Source: Parabacteroides sp. (GTDB lineage: Bacteria > Bacteroidota > Bacteroidia > Bacteroidales > Tannerellaceae). From it: DNA of 64,000 nucleotides. The notes under the pieces are model-generated. The model made no database searches. It was given only the letters and a program-made list of their open reading frames with translations, and was not told the DNA's origin. Numbering within the stretch: the first letter of the stretch is position 1; the number at the start of each line of letters is the position of its first letter. Below are positions 17,301-27,703 of the stretch, one piece after another. Where the stretch lies: NCBI GenBank assembly GCA_019417325.1, contig DXVO01000030.1:1-64000 (forward strand), read 5' to 3'. Made by a program: the position numbers and the translations under genes.

Positions 17301-18515
17301 TTACAAAGATTTCAGGATAAGACTGTTTGCCTTATCCACTATCGAGGTATCCAAAGAAGCGAGATAAATACGGGTAGTTTTCTCCGAATCGTGCCCCATA
17401 CCTTCACTGATGACAGACAAAGGAACATTCTTACTTTTAGCGGCGCTTGCCCAGGAATGACGGCTCACATACATTGTGAGCGGGACAGCCAGTAGCAGTT
17501 GCATACCTAATTGTTTCAACTTCTCATTAACGAGGTGTGCTGCATTTTTATATTGCCGCCTTTCATCCTTGCCGGTATCCATGATTATCGGCAATAGATA
17601 AGGAGTATTTCCCGTATCGTATTTGTCTATAATCTCCTGCATGGGTTTCTCCCATTTGATAAACAATTGCTGTCCGGTCTTATGACGGCGGTACGATAAT
17701 ATACCGTTCTGCAAATCCTTTTTTTTAAGAAAAGCCATATCGATAAACGACATGCCACGGGTATAAAATGAAAACATAAACAGATCGCGGGCATAACTGA
17801 CAGATGGGGATAGCGTCAAATCCAATTCCCGTATCTGCCGGATAACCTTCAAAGGTACGGCACGCTTTACGGTCTTGTCCACACCGGTATAGACATGTTT
17901 AAACGGATTCCGCGGTTGTGCCAGTCCCTTTTCAATGGCACGGTTATAAATAGCACGAAGATTCCTCATATAGAACGAGGAGCTGTTGGGACAAATATCC
18001 TTTGCCCGTAACCAGGTTTCATATTCCACTATCAAACTGGAATCCACTCCGTCTAACGGGATATCGTCCCGTTTTCCCAAAAAACGCATGAAACTGTTCA
18101 GGACTGTCGTATAAGTTTCAGCGGTACGAACTCTGCCGATCCGTTTCAACTCCGTCACAAGATTCTCGGTAAAAGAGATGAACCCGCCTGCCTCCGACGC
18201 TGTTCTGTCATGATAGAGTTCCACAATTTTGTCGGAAGTATACGTATCCTTCGAGCATTCCAGTTTCCTGATAATATATTTTAACCGGAGGATATCCTCT
18301 GTCACATTTTTTTTCAGTTTGAGCAGATAGTTTTTCCTATCGGCATCTAATAACGGGAGAATAACATTTTCCGAGCGCTCGTCCCATTCGGTGGGTAACA
18401 ACCGGTAACCGGAACTTATCTGCCTCGCCACCCGGCCATGAATTACTTGATAAAACAATGTGCCTTCCTTCCCTTCGACCGAAGAAAGGCGAATCTTTAC
18501 TTTGATTGTCGCCAT
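17301..18515 (-). CDS. Tyrosine recombinase, probable promoter invertase
   Basis: A 404-residue protein of the Bacteroides integrase family: arm-binding domain (1-90, KVKIRLSSVEGKEGTLFYQV), SAM-like core-binding domain (about 105-205) and catalytic domain (about 215-400). The catalytic Arg is in RGMSFIDMAFLKKKDL, the Arg-His box is YVSRHSWASAAKSKNVP, and the nucleophile Tyr is in KTTRIYLASLD. It ends 58 bases from segment 3 and reads toward it. This arrangement, recombinase beside an inverted-repeat promoter of a fimbrial operon, is known for phase-variation invertases. It may also act on segments 1 and 2, whose arms are different in sequence but similar in design. Confidence 0.85.
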   Translation of the reverse strand: MATIKVKIRLSSVEGKEGTLFYQVIHGRVARQISSGYRLLPTEWDERSENVILPLLDADRKNYLLKLKKNVTEDILRLKYIIRKLECSKDTYTSDKIVELYHDRTASEAGGFISFTENLVTELKRIGRVRTAETYTTVLNSFMRFLGKRDDIPLDGVDSSLIVEYETWLRAKDICPNSSSFYMRNLRAIYNRAIEKGLAQPRNPFKHVYTGVDKTVKRAVPLKVIRQIRELDLTLSPSVSYARDLFMFSFYTRGMSFIDMAFLKKKDLQNGILSYRRHKTGQQLFIKWEKPMQEIIDKYDTGNTPYLLPIIMDTGKDERRQYKNAAHLVNEKLKQLGMQLLLAVPLTMYVSRHSWASAAKSKNVPLSVISEGMGHDSEKTTRIYLASLDTSIVDKANSLILKSL

Positions 18516-18797
18516 GTATAAATACTTTAAGTAGATAAATCATCCGGGATACCCAAATGTTCAAAAACCCTGACGATACAGTACCTTAAATAATTAGGAG
18601 ATACAAGTTTTGCCAACCATCACCCTATGTGTTCCAGAATATCCGGAGACACGCCTATACACCTACCTTCCAGTCCATTATGAGAGAAGGCACACCCGTA
18701 TCGCCCAAAAATCAAACAAAAAATTTAAGGGTATATTCTTTAATGGAGTATACTTTTGAGAAGAAACAGCTAATAGTAAAAAAAGTAGAACAAGAAG

Positions 18798-19958
18798 TCA
18801 CTTCTTGTACTTGACCAGCATGATCACAGGATTTGATTCTTCATCCAATCCGGCTGCTATCTCTTTCAATTTGCCTTTCAGTTGTCCTTTTTCGTATGCC
18901 TCGACAAGTCCAGGGGCTTCTAATGGGTAACAGGTTGCGATTTCCTGATTTACAATGCCATTCGTTTTTTGTCCTAAAGAGACTCGTTCCTTGTTTGTGT
19001 AGTCAGCATTGTACAGGGTATATTCGAACAGGGCTTTTTCCTGCTTGTCGTACACCAAATCGGTAGTGGGGAAACCCTTAAACGTGGTAAAGTTTAATTC
19101 TTTTTTCTGAGTCCGCATAAAACAATAGCGGTCGGTAATAACGACAGGGAAAAGAAAGACTTCCGTCTCCATTGTAGATATGGAAGGGGTCCTTACAATA
19201 ATGGGCATTAAATTGTTGTCTGCCGAATAGTTGTATATCGTATCGGAGGAGGTATTCACAAGCGCCCAATCCCCATGATTCGGGAATGTCAGGTAAAATT
19301 CGGGGGTTACGGTTAATTCATCCTTTGTCAGCACCGGGGTTTTGAACTCTTTAAAAGGCGTCCGGATTTCGCGGGCAACACTTCCATCCTGCTTGGAAAT
19401 GAGCAAATGGCATGCCTGCTCGTTTTCTTTCGGGGTCGGGAAACTATTATAACAAATCAAATGATTACGGTCGTAGTTGAACAGGTAGTTATAATAACCG
19501 GTATTCGCGAATTTGAAACTTCTCTTAAAGTTTCCGGATAAGTCGTACACCAGTATTTTCCTTGCCGGATTGTCTTTGACAAACATTTCATCGTTATCCT
19601 CATCCAAGATAATCTCCGTAAGCTGCGAATATTCCTCGGCGCCCTGCCCTAAGCGGTTTATCTTCCTTATGCCTTTGCCTGTCCTGTCGAAGATAAAAAT
19701 ATCCCCGTCGTTCCGGTTTCTTACTAAAAAGAAATGCTTGCCGACCGCTTCGACAAAGCCGTGGGTAATAAATTCGTCGGTAGTTTCCAACGGAACGTAT
19801 TCCACATCCATAATATCTTGAAGGATTAATTCCTTTTCGGGATAACTTGCGTTCACATCCACAGTGATGATATCATTTGCAGATTGTTTGTTTCCCCCTG
19901 TGCATCCAGCCATTGCTGCCAACAGGATAATCGCAGAAACCATTTTCGCTCTTTTCAT
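18798..19958 (-). CDS. Six-bladed beta-propeller lipoprotein
   Basis: About 386 residues. With the start at 19958 the signal is MKRAKMVSAIILLAAMAGC (lipobox Cys 19); an ATG four codons upstream is possible. Features of the Bacteroidales 6-bladed propeller family (often annotated DUF4934-like) are DVEYVPLETTDEF, FDRTGKGIRKINRLGQGAEEYSQ, LVYDLSGNFKRSFKF and GDWALVNTSSDTIY. These proteins are numerous and have no proven general function. It stands alone on the minus strand between the recombinase and the AraC regulator. Confidence 0.75.
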   Translation of the reverse strand: MKRAKMVSAIILLAAMAGCTGGNKQSANDIITVDVNASYPEKELILQDIMDVEYVPLETTDEFITHGFVEAVGKHFFLVRNRNDGDIFIFDRTGKGIRKINRLGQGAEEYSQLTEIILDEDNDEMFVKDNPARKILVYDLSGNFKRSFKFANTGYYNYLFNYDRNHLICYNSFPTPKENEQACHLLISKQDGSVAREIRTPFKEFKTPVLTKDELTVTPEFYLTFPNHGDWALVNTSSDTIYNYSADNNLMPIIVRTPSISTMETEVFLFPVVITDRYCFMRTQKKELNFTTFKGFPTTDLVYDKQEKALFEYTLYNADYTNKERVSLGQKTNGIVNQEIATCYPLEAPGLVEAYEKGQLKGKLKEIAAGLDEESNPVIMLVKYKK

Positions 19959-20153
19959 TTCTATCTCCATTTTTTAGTAACTCCCACTCTCCCATAAAAG
20001 GACATTGTTTATGTCTTTCAACAGGTATAACTATTAAAAGCGGAAATTTATGGAAAATTGTTCGGATGGCAAAGCCCGTAAACGAAAACATGCTTTTTAC
20101 AAGAAAACGAATGGCATGCTCTTTCGTTATAAAATAAAGACGGGTATCATTTA

Positions 20154-21029
20154 TTATTTATTCTCATTCCTGAATTTCAATGGCGAAACACCCTGATGCC
20201 GTTTGAACATTTTAGATAAAACCGCCTGGTCTGAGAAATTCAGTTCGTTGGCAATTTCCTGTATCGTCATATCCGTATCCATCAACAACTGGATAATATC
20301 CCTGACAAGCGTTTCGCTAATCCACCGGTAAACGGTTTTACCGGAAAATTCCTGGACGATTCGTCCCAGATACTGGGGCGTCACACATAACCGGGATGCA
20401 TAATAATTTACCGTATGTTCTTTTCTTACATGCTCGGGAAGCATTTTCACGAAATATGTGAACAGCATCCGCTTCCGGTTCGTTTCTGTTGTATCCGTTT
20501 TATTTTGCGCTTGCAAAAAAAGATTGGCTATCTCCATAAAGAATACCCGTGTTTTACATTGCAACATCTCTTTCCGGAAACAGTGTGACTGATTTTCCAA
20601 TGTTTGTCCTATATCTTCCAAACAGCGGCTGATAAGGTTGGAACTCTTTTCCTCAATTTTGAACAAAGGGTTTGTCTTTTTCTCTAAAATATAGGAGACC
20701 GGAAACGGAGGCCTGCTTTTAAAAAGAGTAAATAAAAAATCTTCTGAAAGAACCAAATGATAGGCCCGGATATCGGAGGATGTGCCCAACAACTGTACGG
20801 GTAAATCGTCTATTATGTCGGCATAATAATTACGGGTGAGAAGAAAAGTTTTGCCCTGTACCTTAATTTTCAACTCACCTTCCGTCACAAAGAATATGGA
20901 GTGCTCATTCAATGTTGCGATTTCGCAGTTGCTTTCATCGTAATATGCCGGATTCATTTTTCTAAGGGCTATGCCATCTTCCGAAAACAACCGTATCTGA
21001 TAATATGAAAGTATCTCCTTGAATGTCAT
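20154..21029 (-). CDS. AraC-family transcriptional regulator
   Basis: A 291-residue cytosolic regulator with an N-terminal cupin-like effector domain (to about 170: HSIFFVTEGELKIKVQGKTFLL) and two C-terminal helix-turn-helix motifs (about 195-290: VNYYASRLCVTPQYLGRIVQEFSGKTVYRWI and TIQEIANELNFSDQAVLSKMFKRHQGVSPLKFR, each in the classic AraC arrangement). It is divergent from the RND efflux operon at 21343 across 313 bases. Control of that operon is the natural inference. Effector unknown. Confidence 0.9.
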   Translation of the reverse strand: MTFKEILSYYQIRLFSEDGIALRKMNPAYYDESNCEIATLNEHSIFFVTEGELKIKVQGKTFLLTRNYYADIIDDLPVQLLGTSSDIRAYHLVLSEDFLFTLFKSRPPFPVSYILEKKTNPLFKIEEKSSNLISRCLEDIGQTLENQSHCFRKEMLQCKTRVFFMEIANLFLQAQNKTDTTETNRKRMLFTYFVKMLPEHVRKEHTVNYYASRLCVTPQYLGRIVQEFSGKTVYRWISETLVRDIIQLLMDTDMTIQEIANELNFSDQAVLSKMFKRHQGVSPLKFRNENK

Positions 21030-21057
21030 TAGATGATAATTATAAGGATAAGCAGGC

Positions 21058-21342
21058 CAAATCTAATCGTTTCCGGACAGTTACTGTTTCCAAATAGACA
21101 AAACCAGAAGTTTTATAGACCAATGGCATAAAAGAATCGATAAACGCCTTTTTGGTTGATAAATGTATTAAAATTAACATAAATCGTTTGCTTTTGGAAG
21201 TTGGTTTCAATATCGACAAACAAAGTTTCAGAATCATTCGATGTTTGCATTTTGTTTCATAATTAACAAAACCAGTACGCTTTAAAACAAACAGATTATC
21301 ATAGCGGGGCGGCATTTTTGCAGCAAATATAAAACAGTAAAT
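21058..21342. promoter_or_regulatory. Divergent control region, AraC regulator and RND pump
   Basis: On the minus strand TAGATTTG (21058-21065) is a good -7 element 29 bases before the regulator start. ACAAAACCAG occurs twice in the same direction (21098-21107 and 21266-21275), each followed by a similar TA-rich tail, and could be the regulator's operator half-sites. The plus-strand promoter is less clear; CATTTTTG, one base off the consensus, lies about 25 bases before the pump operon start. Confidence 0.4.
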
Positions 21343-22458
21343 ATGAATAGATTTTTTTTACTCGCAAGTGCAGGAAGCCTTTGCATGCTGTTGATGGTTG
21401 CTTGTCAAAATGTACCGCAGCAGGCAGGCAGCAACGAATACAAGGTGATGGAAGTAGGTAAAGGTAGCCGGACACTGGCCCGGAATTATACAGCAGTCAT
21501 CAACGGAAGGCAAAGTGTGGAAATCCGTCCCCAGGTAAGCGGGACGATTACGGAAGTCTGCATATCGGAAGGGGCTAAAGTACAGAAAGGACAACCTCTT
21601 TTTATCATTGACCAGGTTCCTTATAAAGCGGCCTTGCAGACTGCTACAGCAAATGTAAAAAGCGCGCAGGCTGCCGTAGCCACCGCCCGGATGACAGCTG
21701 AAAGCAAAAAGGAGCTTTATAACGAACAGGTCGTTTCAAACTTCGACTTGCAAACGGCCCTCAATTCCCTTAAGGAAGCGGAGGCAACCCTTGCACAGGC
21801 GGAAGCGGAAGAGCTGAATGCCCGGAACAACCTCTCATACACAGTTATAAAAAGCCCGGTAAGCGGTGTCACCAGCATGTTGCCTTACCGTGTGGGAGCT
21901 CTTGTCAACTCGTCCATTACGACCCCGTTGGCTACTGTTTCGGATGATGAAGAAATGTATGTGTATTTCTCGATGACAGAAAACCAGATTCTTGCCCTGA
22001 TACGGGAAAACGGTACACTGGAAAACGCACTCGAAAAAATGCCGGAAGTAGAACTGTTGCTGAACGATGGCCTGAAATACCCCCACAACGGGAAAATCGA
22101 TGCGATAAGCGGAACGAACGATGCCAATACGGGAGCAGTCAGCATTCGTGCCACCTTCCCTAACCCGGAACGTATGTTGCGGAACGGAAGCAGCGGGACC
22201 ATTATCTTCCCCTACTCCCAAAAAGATGTTTTGATTATACCTCAGGAAGCGACATTTGAGGTACAGGATAAAACTTTTGCTTATAAAGTGATCGATGGAA
22301 AAGCCTCTTCCGTACAAATACAAGTATTTGCTATCAACGACGGCAAGGAGTTTATCGTGGAACAGGGATTAGCCGAAGGCGATACGATCATAGCCGAAGG
22401 TGCCGGATTGGTTCAGGAAGGCACTCCGGTATCCTTGCCTGATTCCACTAAACAATAA
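21343..22458 (+). CDS. RND efflux periplasmic adaptor lipoprotein
   Basis: A 371-residue membrane fusion protein (AcrA/MexA type). The signal ends with LMVAC (Cys 21), so it is lipid-anchored. Then come the lipoyl half-motifs (QSVEIRPQVSGTITEVCISEGAKVQKGQPLFIID and YTVIKSPVSGVTSML, both recognisable biotinyl-lipoyl folds), a coiled-coil hairpin (about 95-150) and beta-barrel and membrane-proximal domains. It bridges the inner-membrane pump and the outer-membrane channel. It is first in the operon, with the pump gene 15 bases downstream. Confidence 0.92.
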   Translation: MNRFFLLASAGSLCMLLMVACQNVPQQAGSNEYKVMEVGKGSRTLARNYTAVINGRQSVEIRPQVSGTITEVCISEGAKVQKGQPLFIIDQVPYKAALQTATANVKSAQAAVATARMTAESKKELYNEQVVSNFDLQTALNSLKEAEATLAQAEAEELNARNNLSYTVIKSPVSGVTSMLPYRVGALVNSSITTPLATVSDDEEMYVYFSMTENQILALIRENGTLENALEKMPEVELLLNDGLKYPHNGKIDAISGTNDANTGAVSIRATFPNPERMLRNGSSGTIIFPYSQKDVLIIPQEATFEVQDKTFAYKVIDGKASSVQIQVFAINDGKEFIVEQGLAEGDTIIAEGAGLVQEGTPVSLPDSTKQ

Positions 22459-22473
22459 GAAAGGAGGCTTAGT

Positions 22474-25400
22474 ATGAAATTAAAGAGATTTATAGACCGC
22501 CCTATCTTATCGTGCGTCTTATCCGTATTTATACTGATGCTGGGGCTTATCGGGCTTTCCGGTTTATCCATGGAGCAATATCCGGATATCGCACCTCCGA
22601 CAATCGTTGTATCCGCGTCCTACACGGGTGCCAATGCGGAAACCGTACTGAAAAGTGTAGTTGCTCCGTTGGAAGAGGCCATCAACGGGGTTGAAAACAT
22701 GAGTTACATGACCTCCACCGCAACCAATTCCGGTTCTGCGTCCATCATGGTTTATTTCCAACAAGGCACAGACCCGGATATGGCGACCATCAATGTAAAA
22801 AACCGTGTATCCGAAGCGGAAGGCTTATTGCCGGCCGAAGTTACCAAAATCGGCGTCACGGTCGAAAAGCGGCAGAACAGTATGCTGAAAATCCTGACTC
22901 TATACAGTCCCGACGACAGCTACGACCAGAATTTCATCAACAATTATTTCAAGATAAACGTAGAGCCCCGCCTCTCGCGTATTACGGGAGTGGGAAATGT
23001 CAACGTGATGGGTGGCGATTATGCCATGCGTATCTGGCTGAATCCGCGTATTATGGCACAATATAAATTAGTGCCGGATGATATCATTTCCATCCTTGGG
23101 GAACAGAATGTAGAAGCGGCAACGGGTACACTGGGCGAAGATTCGGAAAATACGTTTCAATATACGCTCAAATACCGGGGACGCCGCGAGACAAGCGAAG
23201 AATTCGGCAATATGGTAATCAAATCGCTTTCCTCCGGCGAAGTTCTTCGTCTGAAAGATGTTGCCAGCATTGAACTGGGCGCCCAGACCTATGCATATAA
23301 CAGCGAAATACAAAGCCATCCCGGATCTACCTGCATGATTTCGCAAACGGCAGGTTCAAATGCCAATGAAATCATCAAGGAGATAGACAAACTAACGGCC
23401 GAAATGTCCAAAAGCCTCCCTAAAGGGCTGGTGATGACCGACCTGATGAGTACAAAGGATTTCCTCGACGCTTCCATACAAGAAGTTGTAAAAACACTTA
23501 TTGAAGCGATCCTTCTGGTTATCCTGGTCGTCTACTTGTTCTTGCAGAGCGTACGTTCCACGATTATCCCTTCCATATCCATCATCGTGTCGTTGGTTGG
23601 AACTTTTGCTTTTCTTTATATTGCCGGTTTTAGCCTGAACCTGTTGACTTTGTTTGCGCTCGTGCTGGTTATCGGAACGGTAGTGGATGATGCGATTGTC
23701 GTAGTCGAAGCAGTACAAGCCAAGTTCGACGAAGGGTATCGTTCCCCTTACCAAGCCACGGTAGACGCGATGGAAGGTATTTCGTCTGCCATCATTACCA
23801 CCTCCCTGGTCTTTATGGCGGTATTCATCCCGACTTCCTTTATGGGAGGCACAAGCGGCATATTCTATACCCAGCTCGGTTTGACAATGGCTGTTGCCGT
23901 CGGTATCTCTACTGTCAATGCCCTTACCCTGAGCCCGGCGCTCTGTGCTTTGATTATGACTCCCCACATGGATACCGAAGCTGGTGTGAAAGCGAGTTTC
24001 TCCACCCGTTTCCACCGGGCATTCGAAGCCTCATTCAACCGCCTTATCCTAAAATACAAAGGCGGGGTACAGTTTTTCATACGCCGCAAATGGCTTGTCG
24101 GATGCCTGTTTATTCTAATGGCTACCATGCTGGCTTTTTTCATGCGGACTACCCAAACGGGACTTGTCCCCGACGAGGATATGGGAACTGTCTTTGTGAA
24201 TGTCACCACTCCTCCGGGCAGCAGCCTGGAACAAACCAAGAAGGCGATGCACCAAATAGAAATGAAGATTGCCGATATCCCCCAGATAAACCTCTATTCC
24301 AATATCAGCGGTTACAGTATGATGGGAGGACAGGCTGCATCCGGCGGTATGCTTATTATCAAACTGAAACATTGGGATGAACGCAAAGGAAAAGAAGATA
24401 ACATCAATGCCATAATCAGCCAGATTTATATGCGGACAGCCGACATCAAATCTGCCAAGATATTTGCATTCGCCCAACCGACCATTATGGGATATGGCAT
24501 GGGGAGCGGTTTCGAACTGTATGTACAGGATCATACGGGCGGAGATATCAACCAGCTACAGCAATATACGCAACAGTTTATCGCTGCGCTAAACCAACGG
24601 CCTGAAATAGCAATGGCTTATACGTCATTCGATACTAAATTCCCCCAGTATATCGTTGATGTGGATGCTGCAAAATGCAAGCGTGCCAATGTATCGCCGA
24701 CAGATGTCCTGAGTGTGCTTTCAGGGTATATCGGGGGGAATTATGCATCCAACCTGAACCGCTTTTCCAAATTATACCGTGTCATGGTACAGGCACAAAA
24801 AGATTATCGCGCCGATAAAGACGACCTGAATAATATGTTTGTCCGGACTGCCGATGGAGAAATGGCTCCTATCGGGCAATTCGTCACACTGACCAAAGTA
24901 TACGGTGCGGAAACGTTGAGCCGTTTTAATCTGTATAGCTCCATTGCCGTCAACGGAATGCCTGCCGATGGCTACAGTAGCGGCGATGCTATCGAGGCAA
25001 TAGCGGAAGTGGCGAAGCAGACTTTGCCGACCGGATACGGATATGAATTCGGCGGAATCACACGTGAGGAAACGGAAAGCAGCAGCAACACGGTCATTAT
25101 TTTCATTATTTGCATCATTTTCGTTTATCTGATCCTTTGTGCCCTGTATGAGAGCTTGTTTATACCGATGGCTGTCATTCTGTCCGTACCGTTCGGATTG
25201 ATGGGCAGTTTCCTTTTTGCCAAGCTGTTCGGGCTTGAAAACAACATTTATATGCAGACCGGGCTAATCATGCTGATCGGGCTTCTCTCCAAAACAGCAA
25301 TCCTGTTGACCGAGTATGCCGCTACCCGCCGCGAACACGGAATGACGATTGTCCAATCGGCTATGTCGGCTGCCGGTATCCGCCTCCGCCCTATCCTGAT

Positions 25401-25599
25401 GACGGCACTCACAATGATTATCGGCCTGCTTCCATTATTGTTTGCTTCGGGAGCCGGGGCCAATGGAAACATCTCTTTAGGTGTAGGCGCTGTTGGAGGA
25501 ATGTTTGTCGGGACATTGGCTTTACTTTTTGTCGTTCCCGTGCTCTTTATCGTTTTCCAATACATCGAAGAACGTATCATGCCGAAACGAAAAGTATAA
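22474..25599 (+). CDS. RND efflux pump, AcrB/HAE1 type
   Basis: 1041 residues, the full length for AcrB-type pumps. TM1 is at the start (RPILSCVLSVFILMLGLIGL) followed by SMEQYPDIAPPTI and the porter domain. TM4 carries the proton-relay pair in GTVVDDAIVVVEAVQ, and there is a second porter half and the C-terminal TM bundle. A proton-driven exporter of hydrophobic or amphipathic compounds. The start is preceded by AAGGAGG (22461-22467), an unusually strong Shine-Dalgarno for this order. Substrates cannot be read from sequence. Confidence 0.95.
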   Translation: MKLKRFIDRPILSCVLSVFILMLGLIGLSGLSMEQYPDIAPPTIVVSASYTGANAETVLKSVVAPLEEAINGVENMSYMTSTATNSGSASIMVYFQQGTDPDMATINVKNRVSEAEGLLPAEVTKIGVTVEKRQNSMLKILTLYSPDDSYDQNFINNYFKINVEPRLSRITGVGNVNVMGGDYAMRIWLNPRIMAQYKLVPDDIISILGEQNVEAATGTLGEDSENTFQYTLKYRGRRETSEEFGNMVIKSLSSGEVLRLKDVASIELGAQTYAYNSEIQSHPGSTCMISQTAGSNANEIIKEIDKLTAEMSKSLPKGLVMTDLMSTKDFLDASIQEVVKTLIEAILLVILVVYLFLQSVRSTIIPSISIIVSLVGTFAFLYIAGFSLNLLTLFALVLVIGTVVDDAIVVVEAVQAKFDEGYRSPYQATVDAMEGISSAIITTSLVFMAVFIPTSFMGGTSGIFYTQLGLTMAVAVGISTVNALTLSPALCALIMTPHMDTEAGVKASFSTRFHRAFEASFNRLILKYKGGVQFFIRRKWLVGCLFILMATMLAFFMRTTQTGLVPDEDMGTVFVNVTTPPGSSLEQTKKAMHQIEMKIADIPQINLYSNISGYSMMGGQAASGGMLIIKLKHWDERKGKEDNINAIISQIYMRTADIKSAKIFAFAQPTIMGYGMGSGFELYVQDHTGGDINQLQQYTQQFIAALNQRPEIAMAYTSFDTKFPQYIVDVDAAKCKRANVSPTDVLSVLSGYIGGNYASNLNRFSKLYRVMVQAQKDYRADKDDLNNMFVRTADGEMAPIGQFVTLTKVYGAETLSRFNLYSSIAVNGMPADGYSSGDAIEAIAEVAKQTLPTGYGYEFGGITREETESSSNTVIIFIICIIFVYLILCALYESLFIPMAVILSVPFGLMGSFLFAKLFGLENNIYMQTGLIMLIGLLSKTAILLTEYAATRREHGMTIVQSAMSAAGIRLRPILMTALTMIIGLLPLLFASGAGANGNISLGVGAVGGMFVGTLALLFVVPVLFIVFQYIEERIMPKRKV

Positions 25600-25625
25600 A
25601 AACAAAGATTTAAATTAAGAACAAG

Positions 25626-26999
25626 ATGAAAAAGGAATTAATCATAGCTCTTATCCTGATCGTTCCGGTATTAAACGGTTGTGGAATCTATACAAACTAC
25701 CAGCGTCCGGAAATATCATCCATAGACAGCCTGTACCGGGATATCCCGGTTGTGGAGGAAGATACCGCCTCCCTGGCGGATGTATCCTGGCGTGAATTAT
25801 TTACCGATCCCCAATTGGCGAAATGGATCGAACTCGGACTGGAAAAGAATACGGACCTGCAGGTGGCACGCCTGAAAATCGAAGAAGCGAATGCCACGCT
25901 GTTATCTTCCAAACTGGCTTTTCTGCCTTCCGTATCGCTTGCCCCACAAGGCTCCCTAAATAGCTTTGACGGCAGCAAACCGTCGAAGACCTACTCGTTG
26001 GGAGGTTCTGCCGAATGGGAAGTTGATATTTTCGGTAACCTGAGGAATGCAAAAAAAGGAGCCCGTGCCGCACTGGAAGCAAGCAAGGCTTATGAACAGG
26101 CGGTACAAACCCAACTGATAGCAACCATTGCCGACACGTACTATTCATTGCTGGCACTGGATAAGAAACTGGCCATTTCCCGGGAGACTACCCAAAAATG
26201 GCAAGAGAATGTCCGCGTAATGGAGGCCCTGAAACGTGCCGGTCAAAAGGATAACGCGGCTGTTGCCCAAGCTAAAGCAAACCTGCTGGAAACCGAATCT
26301 TCCATTCTTTCTTTGGAAAAACAAATCCATGAACTGGAAAATTCATTCTCGACGCTGTTGGGGATAGTTCCCCAAGAAATAGAAAGAGGCGATTTGTTTG
26401 ACCTGGCTTTTTCAACGGACTTATCGGTAGGGCTCCCAATACAGCTATTGAGTAAACGTCCCGACATCCGCCAGGCCGAATATGAATTGGCACAGGCTTT
26501 TTATGCCACGAACAAGGCACGCTCCGCTTTTTATCCACAGATTACCTTAAGCGGCTCAGCCGGTTGGACAAACAGTTCGGGTACGAGCATTGTAAATCCC
26601 GGAAAATGGCTGCTAAGTGCTGTTGGTTCACTGGTGCAGCCCATTTTTAATCGTGGCAACAATATCGCCAACCTGAAGATTGCCAAAGCACAACAGGAAG
26701 AAGCGCTATTGACTTTCGGGCAAAAACTGCTGGATGCAGGTACGGAAGTGAACAATTCCCTGGTACAATGGCAAACGGCACAAAAGAGCCTGCTTCTTGA
26801 TAAGCAACGGATTGAATTTCTGGAATCGGCTGTCCACAGTACCCGACTCCTGATGAAGCACGGCAACACCAGCTATCTGGAGGTACTGACCGCACAGCAG
26901 ACTTTACTGCAATCCCAACTCGTGGAAGTTTCCGACAAATATGATGAAATTCAAGGGGTAATTAATTTATACCATGCATTGGGAGGCGGAACAGATTAA
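25626..26999 (+). CDS. Outer-membrane efflux channel, OprM/NodT type
   Basis: A 457-residue lipoprotein (signal ending VLNGC, Cys 19) with the NodT-family layout: YQRPEI, SWRELFTDPQLAKWIELGLEKN, two repeats of long coiled-coil helices (about 160-245 and 360-450) and SKRPDIRQAEYELAQAFYATNKARSAFYPQI. It forms the trimeric TolC-like exit duct of the RND system. It begins 26 bases after the pump stop codon and completes the tripartite set. Confidence 0.92.
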   Translation: MKKELIIALILIVPVLNGCGIYTNYQRPEISSIDSLYRDIPVVEEDTASLADVSWRELFTDPQLAKWIELGLEKNTDLQVARLKIEEANATLLSSKLAFLPSVSLAPQGSLNSFDGSKPSKTYSLGGSAEWEVDIFGNLRNAKKGARAALEASKAYEQAVQTQLIATIADTYYSLLALDKKLAISRETTQKWQENVRVMEALKRAGQKDNAAVAQAKANLLETESSILSLEKQIHELENSFSTLLGIVPQEIERGDLFDLAFSTDLSVGLPIQLLSKRPDIRQAEYELAQAFYATNKARSAFYPQITLSGSAGWTNSSGTSIVNPGKWLLSAVGSLVQPIFNRGNNIANLKIAKAQQEEALLTFGQKLLDAGTEVNNSLVQWQTAQKSLLLDKQRIEFLESAVHSTRLLMKHGNTSYLEVLTAQQTLLQSQLVEVSDKYDEIQGVINLYHALGGGTD

Positions 27000-27032
27000 A
27001 TACTTATTAATTACAATAAAACATTTTATAGT

Positions 27033-27611
27033 ATGAATAAGACATTCATTTTACTGGTAACATTGTTGGTGAACATTGGCATAGCCAATGCACAAACAGA
27101 ACGACGTATTTATACGAAAGCAGAACAGGAAAATGCGCAAAACCGCGAACAGGAAAAACAACTGGAGGCTATCCGGGATTCTATCAGAGCCGTTGATGCA
27201 TTACAGGCCCTGGAAAAACTGGATTTTGTATTAGAAGCCAACCAGCTTATTTTCAAACGGGGGGAAACAGCTTTTGTTACCTCTACAACTAATTTTGTTT
27301 CTCTCTCCGACGACAAGGCGATTATACAGATAGCTCCATTCAATGGTGGCGGTCCGAATGGGGTTGGTGGAATAACACTGGAAGGAAGAGCGTCCAATAT
27401 CAAAATAAAAACAGATAAGAAAGGAAATACAATCTTCACCATGAATGTATCCGGTACCGGATTATCTGCAACGGTAGATATATCGCTGCCGAAGGACAGC
27501 TATAAGGCGTCCGTCACCGTCAATCCGAATTTCCACTCTAACCGGGTTACACTGAGTGGCGATTTGCTTCCTTCCGGTTATTCTAATGTTTTTAAAGGAA
27601 GATCTTTATAA
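27033..27611 (+). CDS. DUF4251 secreted protein
   Basis: 192 residues with a signal peptide (ending IANAQ) and the DUF4251 pattern: DFVLEANQLIFKRGE, FVSLSDDKAIIQIAPFNGG, GGITLEGRASNIKI. It then has short strands suggesting a beta-sandwich. It follows the outer-membrane channel gene by 33 bases and is probably the last gene of the efflux operon. Periplasmic or outer-membrane-associated; function unknown. Many Bacteroidales carry DUF4251 genes outside efflux operons, so a direct role in efflux is not implied. Confidence 0.75.
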   Translation: MNKTFILLVTLLVNIGIANAQTERRIYTKAEQENAQNREQEKQLEAIRDSIRAVDALQALEKLDFVLEANQLIFKRGETAFVTSTTNFVSLSDDKAIIQIAPFNGGGPNGVGGITLEGRASNIKIKTDKKGNTIFTMNVSGTGLSATVDISLPKDSYKASVTVNPNFHSNRVTLSGDLLPSGYSNVFKGRSL

Positions 27612-27703
27612 AGTAAATCAACCTAAGTTGTATTTATCCCTTTAAAACCCTGCACCCGACGACCTTAAACAACGCCTGGCGATGGGCTCCGGCAAGTACG
27701 GAT

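Noticed and set aside
17301..18515. Integrase of a mobile element
   Set aside because: No other mobility genes or target-site duplications are near; position beside an inverted-repeat promoter of a fimbrial operon fits an invertase better.
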